A DNA stretch of 64,000 nt. Origin: Candidatus Methanoperedens nitratireducens (GTDB taxonomy: Archaea > Halobacteriota > Methanosarcinia > Methanosarcinales > Methanoperedenaceae). The position numbers and the translations under genes were made by a program. Numbering within the stretch: the first letter of the stretch is position 1; each line of letters opens with the position of its first letter. Shown here in pieces: positions 61,069-64,000 of this stretch. Under the pieces are notes generated by a model. It made no database searches. It had not been told where the DNA came from and saw nothing but the letters and a program-made list of their open reading frames with translations. The DNA lies in contig NZ_JMIY01000003.1 in the NCBI RefSeq assembly GCF_000685155.1, forward strand, positions 105,575 through 169,574. The letters run 5' to 3'.

Positions 61069-64000
61069 TTATCTTCTCTTTCGCCCGATAAGGTAGATCG
61101 CGCAGAGTGTTATCACAGCCAGAGTCACTTCAAACCCTGGGGCCTTTTCTGTCGGTACTGCTGTCATGGTTGTGGTTTCTATCAGGGCGCCGTCGGTGGC
61201 AGCCCCAGCCTTCACTACTGACGCTGATATCGGCTCTTCTGCACTCCTCAGTATGGTTATAGCAAACGGGGAGAATTTCTCTGTTGATGCTACATAATAT
61301 TCAAATTCAGTATCCTCTCTTAATTTTTGAGTGGGTAATTTGATCCACTGGGAATCGTAGCGGTAGAGCGCAATTGAGCCCGGATCAACCGCATCAGTCC
61401 ATTGTTTCTCAACCCTGAAGGTTATATCAGCATTTTTAATATTCTTCGGTACTGCAAATCCTGATGTGCCGACCCATATATTTATATTTTTATAAGCAAT
61501 CCCGGGCGCCGGACCTTTTACAATGGAAGAAGGATTTCTCAACACTTCGACAGCCGCGCTGATCTCCCCTGCATTGACATTGCCTGTTATATTAACGAAC
61601 AGTACGGGGTTATTCTTGCTGGTAAATATATATGATGTTATCTTATCTTTAAAGATATATTTATCATATTTTTCTTTTACTTCGATATTAGAATAATCTT
61701 CAGCCGAAGCTACTCCACCACCGCCGCCGCCTCCACCACCGCTGCTTGAAGATGCTCCCCCTCCGGAGAGCGTCGTGAGACTCCCGGTGACGTTAGCAGT
61801 ATTGCCGCTATGATCTGTGCTAATGACAATATAATAGTAGGTCGTGCCCGCAGATAATCCTGCTAACTGCACGCTATGTGAGGTCACATTGGAAGTATCC
61901 TCTGTATTAGAGGTATAGCTTCCTTCAGTTGTGCCGTACTTCACAAGGCTCTGCGCAGGCTTGTCTGTGTCCCAGCTTATAATGGCAGAGCCTGTGGTGA
62001 CCGAAGTCAACGTTATATTTGAAATCACAGGTGGGGTAACATCAGCAAGAGGCGCGAATACTGAGAAATGGCTTGTGTATCCTGAGACTGTCCTGTTCAG
62101 GGTATCGACACTTGAATTCTCTGTGATCTCCCATCTGTTTGTCGTTGTATTGTAGAACCACAGCCTGAGTTTTGTTTCATCTTCAGTGAAAGAAGAGAAA
62201 TAAGAGAAATTATACTGCATCTCTATCCTGATGAGCTCATCAAAGGTCAGGTTAGATAGATTTAAAGCAACTCCAGCATGCTTTAGACCATCCAGGGCTG
62301 GAATATCTACAGGCGCTACCAGAAGCACGCCTGATAGGTCTGTGGATTCAGGGATGCTGATCGAGGCATTGAATATTGTCGAGTCGATTGTAAAATTAAA
62401 TCTCAAGGTTCCAGCGCTTGCATTGATCGTTTCTTTGATCCCGAGAAGAATGCTGGTCGAGGTATTGCTGTTGTCTCTGGCATCGGTCACATTTACAGGG
62501 AGCCTGATTAAAGTGCCGTTTATGCCAGTTTTATTAGTGGTTACATCAAATCGCCATATGCCGCTTGAATTTTCCATTTCCTGAGATGCATTCCCACCCA
62601 GATTAGTAAGATCCACAGTTACATTTTTAATACTGCTCACATCGGCAAAATCATGTGTGATGATCTCCAGAGTTGTACTATCTATTCCATCAGCCCTTAT
62701 CGAATCAGGGGTGGCTCTGGCTGATTCTATTACAGGCGGGGTTAGATCTGTTACACTCAGTAGTATAGTCCCATTCTCAATATTCCCTGCACCGTCTGTG
62801 GCATTCACTGAAAGTGAAAAGTTGCCGACCGCTGTGGTATTTACAGTTATCTGCCAGATATCGCCTCCTGTATTCTGCATTGGACTGCCTGGTGAGCCGC
62901 CAATTGCACTTAAGTTCACTGCTACCTGAGCAACTCCGCTCAGGTTGTCAGTGACGTTAACACTTAATATGGAACTCCCTGAACCAGCCTCGATTTTAGA
63001 GGGGGTTGCACTGGCGCTGCTAATAAGCGGGGGCGTATTATCTACTATTATGGATAACTGAATTAAATTGTTTATATAACCCATATTGTTATATGCTGTA
63101 ACATTGAGATCGTATATTCCATCTGAGGCATTTACTATTACATTATCATTTACCCAGAATCCTGAGATGCTGGATAATGAAACATTTGTTATAGATGCGT
63201 TTATAGATGAGACGTTTACGCTGGCGTTTTTTACTCCTGCGATTGCGTCTGTTATTGTGGCATTGAGGATTACTGCAGTGCCGTTCCTTGCTGCACTGCC
63301 TGCCTGATATCCTGTGGGATTTGCGATAACAGATGGAGCAATTGCCGCGAAGACATTAATTCGCCCCGCTCCGTATGTATCGTCTTTTCCGGCAGTACCC
63401 AGATCCACTGAAGTAGTTTCAAGAATGCTTTTTATCTGTGAAGGTGATAGAGTTAGATCGTTTTTCTTTGCAGCATGTAAAAGAAGAGCTACCATGCCTG
63501 AGACATGGGGGGTTGCCATTGAAGTGCCTGATAGAGCCACATAACCATTTGAAAGATTCAATGAAGTAACACCAACACCAGGCGCAACAACGCCGTGATC
63601 TATCATGGCTGCACCCCTGCCTGAGAAATATGCTATCGAATCACTACTATCAACAGCGCCTACAGCAATTGCATTTCGGATGCATCCCGGTGATGAGACA
63701 CCACTGGCATTGTTTCCTGCTGCTGCCACGACAACTATACCGGCGTTCACAGCATTATTAATTGCATATGCAATTGCAGGATTATCAATATCACAGTCTG
63801 GCGTCATCCAGGTCTGTTCGGTGCCCAAGCTCATGCTGATCACATCAGCTCTGTTGCTCACAGACCACTCTATCCCGCTTATCATATCACTTGCACTACC
63901 ACTGCCTTTATTATTAAGCACCTTTACTCCAAACAGGCTCACATTTGGCGCCACGCCCGTAGTTATTCCAAGGCTACCATTTCCTCCCACAGTTCCAGCG
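61069..64000 (-). CDS. Subtilase-family surface protease, 5' end cut by window edge
   Basis: More than 970 residues, open at the window edge. The first visible residues (AGTVGGNGSLG) are just after the catalytic HGTH of S8 peptidases, so Asp and His lie outside; the oxyanion AAAGNNASG and nucleophile LSGTSMATPHVSGM are present. Then come repeated Ig-like domains, a fibronectin III domain (SAIISWDTDKPAQSLVKYGT), a poly-Ser/Gly linker (SSSGGGGGGGGG), a PGF-pre-PGF domain (about the last 250 residues) and a C-terminal PGF-CTERM signal (APGFEVTLAVITLCAIYL then GRKRR). It is an exported protease anchored by archaeosortase. Confidence 0.9.
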   Translation of the reverse strand, partial: AGTVGGNGSLGITTGVAPNVSLFGVKVLNNKGSGSASDMISGIEWSVSNRADVISMSLGTEQTWMTPDCDIDNPAIAYAINNAVNAGIVVVAAAGNNASGVSSPGCIRNAIAVGAVDSSDSIAYFSGRGAAMIDHGVVAPGVGVTSLNLSNGYVALSGTSMATPHVSGMVALLLHAAKKNDLTLSPSQIKSILETTSVDLGTAGKDDTYGAGRINVFAAIAPSVIANPTGYQAGSAARNGTAVILNATITDAIAGVKNASVNVSSINASITNVSLSSISGFWVNDNVIVNASDGIYDLNVTAYNNMGYINNLIQLSIIVDNTPPLISSASATPSKIEAGSGSSILSVNVTDNLSGVAQVAVNLSAIGGSPGSPMQNTGGDIWQITVNTTAVGNFSLSVNATDGAGNIENGTILLSVTDLTPPVIESARATPDSIRADGIDSTTLEIITHDFADVSSIKNVTVDLTNLGGNASQEMENSSGIWRFDVTTNKTGINGTLIRLPVNVTDARDNSNTSTSILLGIKETINASAGTLRFNFTIDSTIFNASISIPESTDLSGVLLVAPVDIPALDGLKHAGVALNLSNLTFDELIRIEMQYNFSYFSSFTEDETKLRLWFYNTTTNRWEITENSSVDTLNRTVSGYTSHFSVFAPLADVTPPVISNITLTSVTTGSAIISWDTDKPAQSLVKYGTTEGSYTSNTEDTSNVTSHSVQLAGLSAGTTYYYIVISTDHSGNTANVTGSLTTLSGGGASSSSGGGGGGGGGVASAEDYSNIEVKEKYDKYIFKDKITSYIFTSKNNPVLFVNITGNVNAGEISAAVEVLRNPSSIVKGPAPGIAYKNINIWVGTSGFAVPKNIKNADITFRVEKQWTDAVDPGSIALYRYDSQWIKLPTQKLREDTEFEYYVASTEKFSPFAITILRSAEEPISASVVKAGAATDGALIETTTMTAVPTEKAPGFEVTLAVITLCAIYLIGRKRR

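Overview
The window is from a methane-metabolising euryarchaeon, most likely a member of the Methanosarcinales and its relatives (Methanoperedens/ANME-2-like lineages fit, but the sequence does not settle this). The archaeal assignment rests on the topoisomerase VI A/B pair, a family B DNA polymerase with a neighbouring THEP1-type NTPase and Trm1, the archaeal phosphoglycerate mutase ApgM, an MJ0619-type tetraether lipid synthase, a DUF1724 regulator, a PGF-CTERM surface protease and archaeal-style TATA promoters with short or no leaders. The link to methanogenesis or methanotrophy rests on Mmp10, the enzyme that methylates an arginine of methyl-coenzyme M reductase, and on a homoaconitase-like small subunit with the motif YLRTTD, which points to coenzyme B synthesis.

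Layout. 0-1.5 kb: remains of several toxin-antitoxin modules and a shortened acylphosphatase. 1.5-6.2 kb: a four-gene minus-strand nucleotide-sugar operon (ugd, manC, a sugar nucleotidyltransferase, a UDP-glucuronate decarboxylase-like epimerase) feeding glycan or S-layer glycosylation. 6.2-12.2 kb: ApgM, a tail-anchored protein, a candidate structured RNA with its own TATA box, a GAF-PAS-PAS-winged-helix regulator, a YkgJ-type cysteine-cluster protein and PolX. 12.2-17.5 kb: an AT-rich accessory island with a XerA-type recombinase flanked by clusters of CCGTNACGG palindromes at 26-27 bp spacing, an Hfq-like Sm protein, a RelBE-like pair bracketed by two copies of a GC-rich repeat, and an orphan membrane protein. 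17.5-20.8 kb: topoisomerase VI and a stand-alone Lrp/AsnC effector domain. 21-27 kb: a VTT-domain membrane protein, tetraether lipid synthase, a second radical SAM protein, a hydrolase and TrpB2. 27-29.3 kb: small, partly decayed genes and a metallo-beta-lactamase-fold protein. 29.3-38.7 kb: information-processing and housekeeping genes (Trm1, THEP1, PolB, DUF89, tRNA-Leu, AsnB, HisS). 38.7-44.9 kb: regulators, including two related multidomain sensor proteins, one of which has lost its ATPase domain. 44.9-49.3 kb: Mmp10, an AhpD-like protein, RlmE, a methyltransferase and DUF2150. 49.3-53.3 kb: an operon of a roadblock protein, a double KaiC-type ATPase, two small membrane proteins, a histidine kinase and a response regulator. 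53.4-61 kb: LeuS, a PRC-barrel protein, a Thg1-family enzyme, a PiT transporter and a three-gene overlapping leu/aks-type operon with an uncharacterised protein in the middle. 61-64 kb: a large subtilase cut by the window end.

How the genes work together. Housekeeping genes are interleaved with a dense set of signalling genes: three PAS-containing proteins, two hybrid or relay receivers, two free response regulators, a KaiC/roadblock module and several one-component regulators. The strongest candidates for something little described are the roadblock-KaiC-membrane-kinase operon, the palindrome clusters around xerA, the uncharacterised protein locked between the isopropylmalate/homoaconitate enzymes, and the candidate RNA near 8.1 kb. 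All functions are read from motifs and context by eye; no database search was possible.
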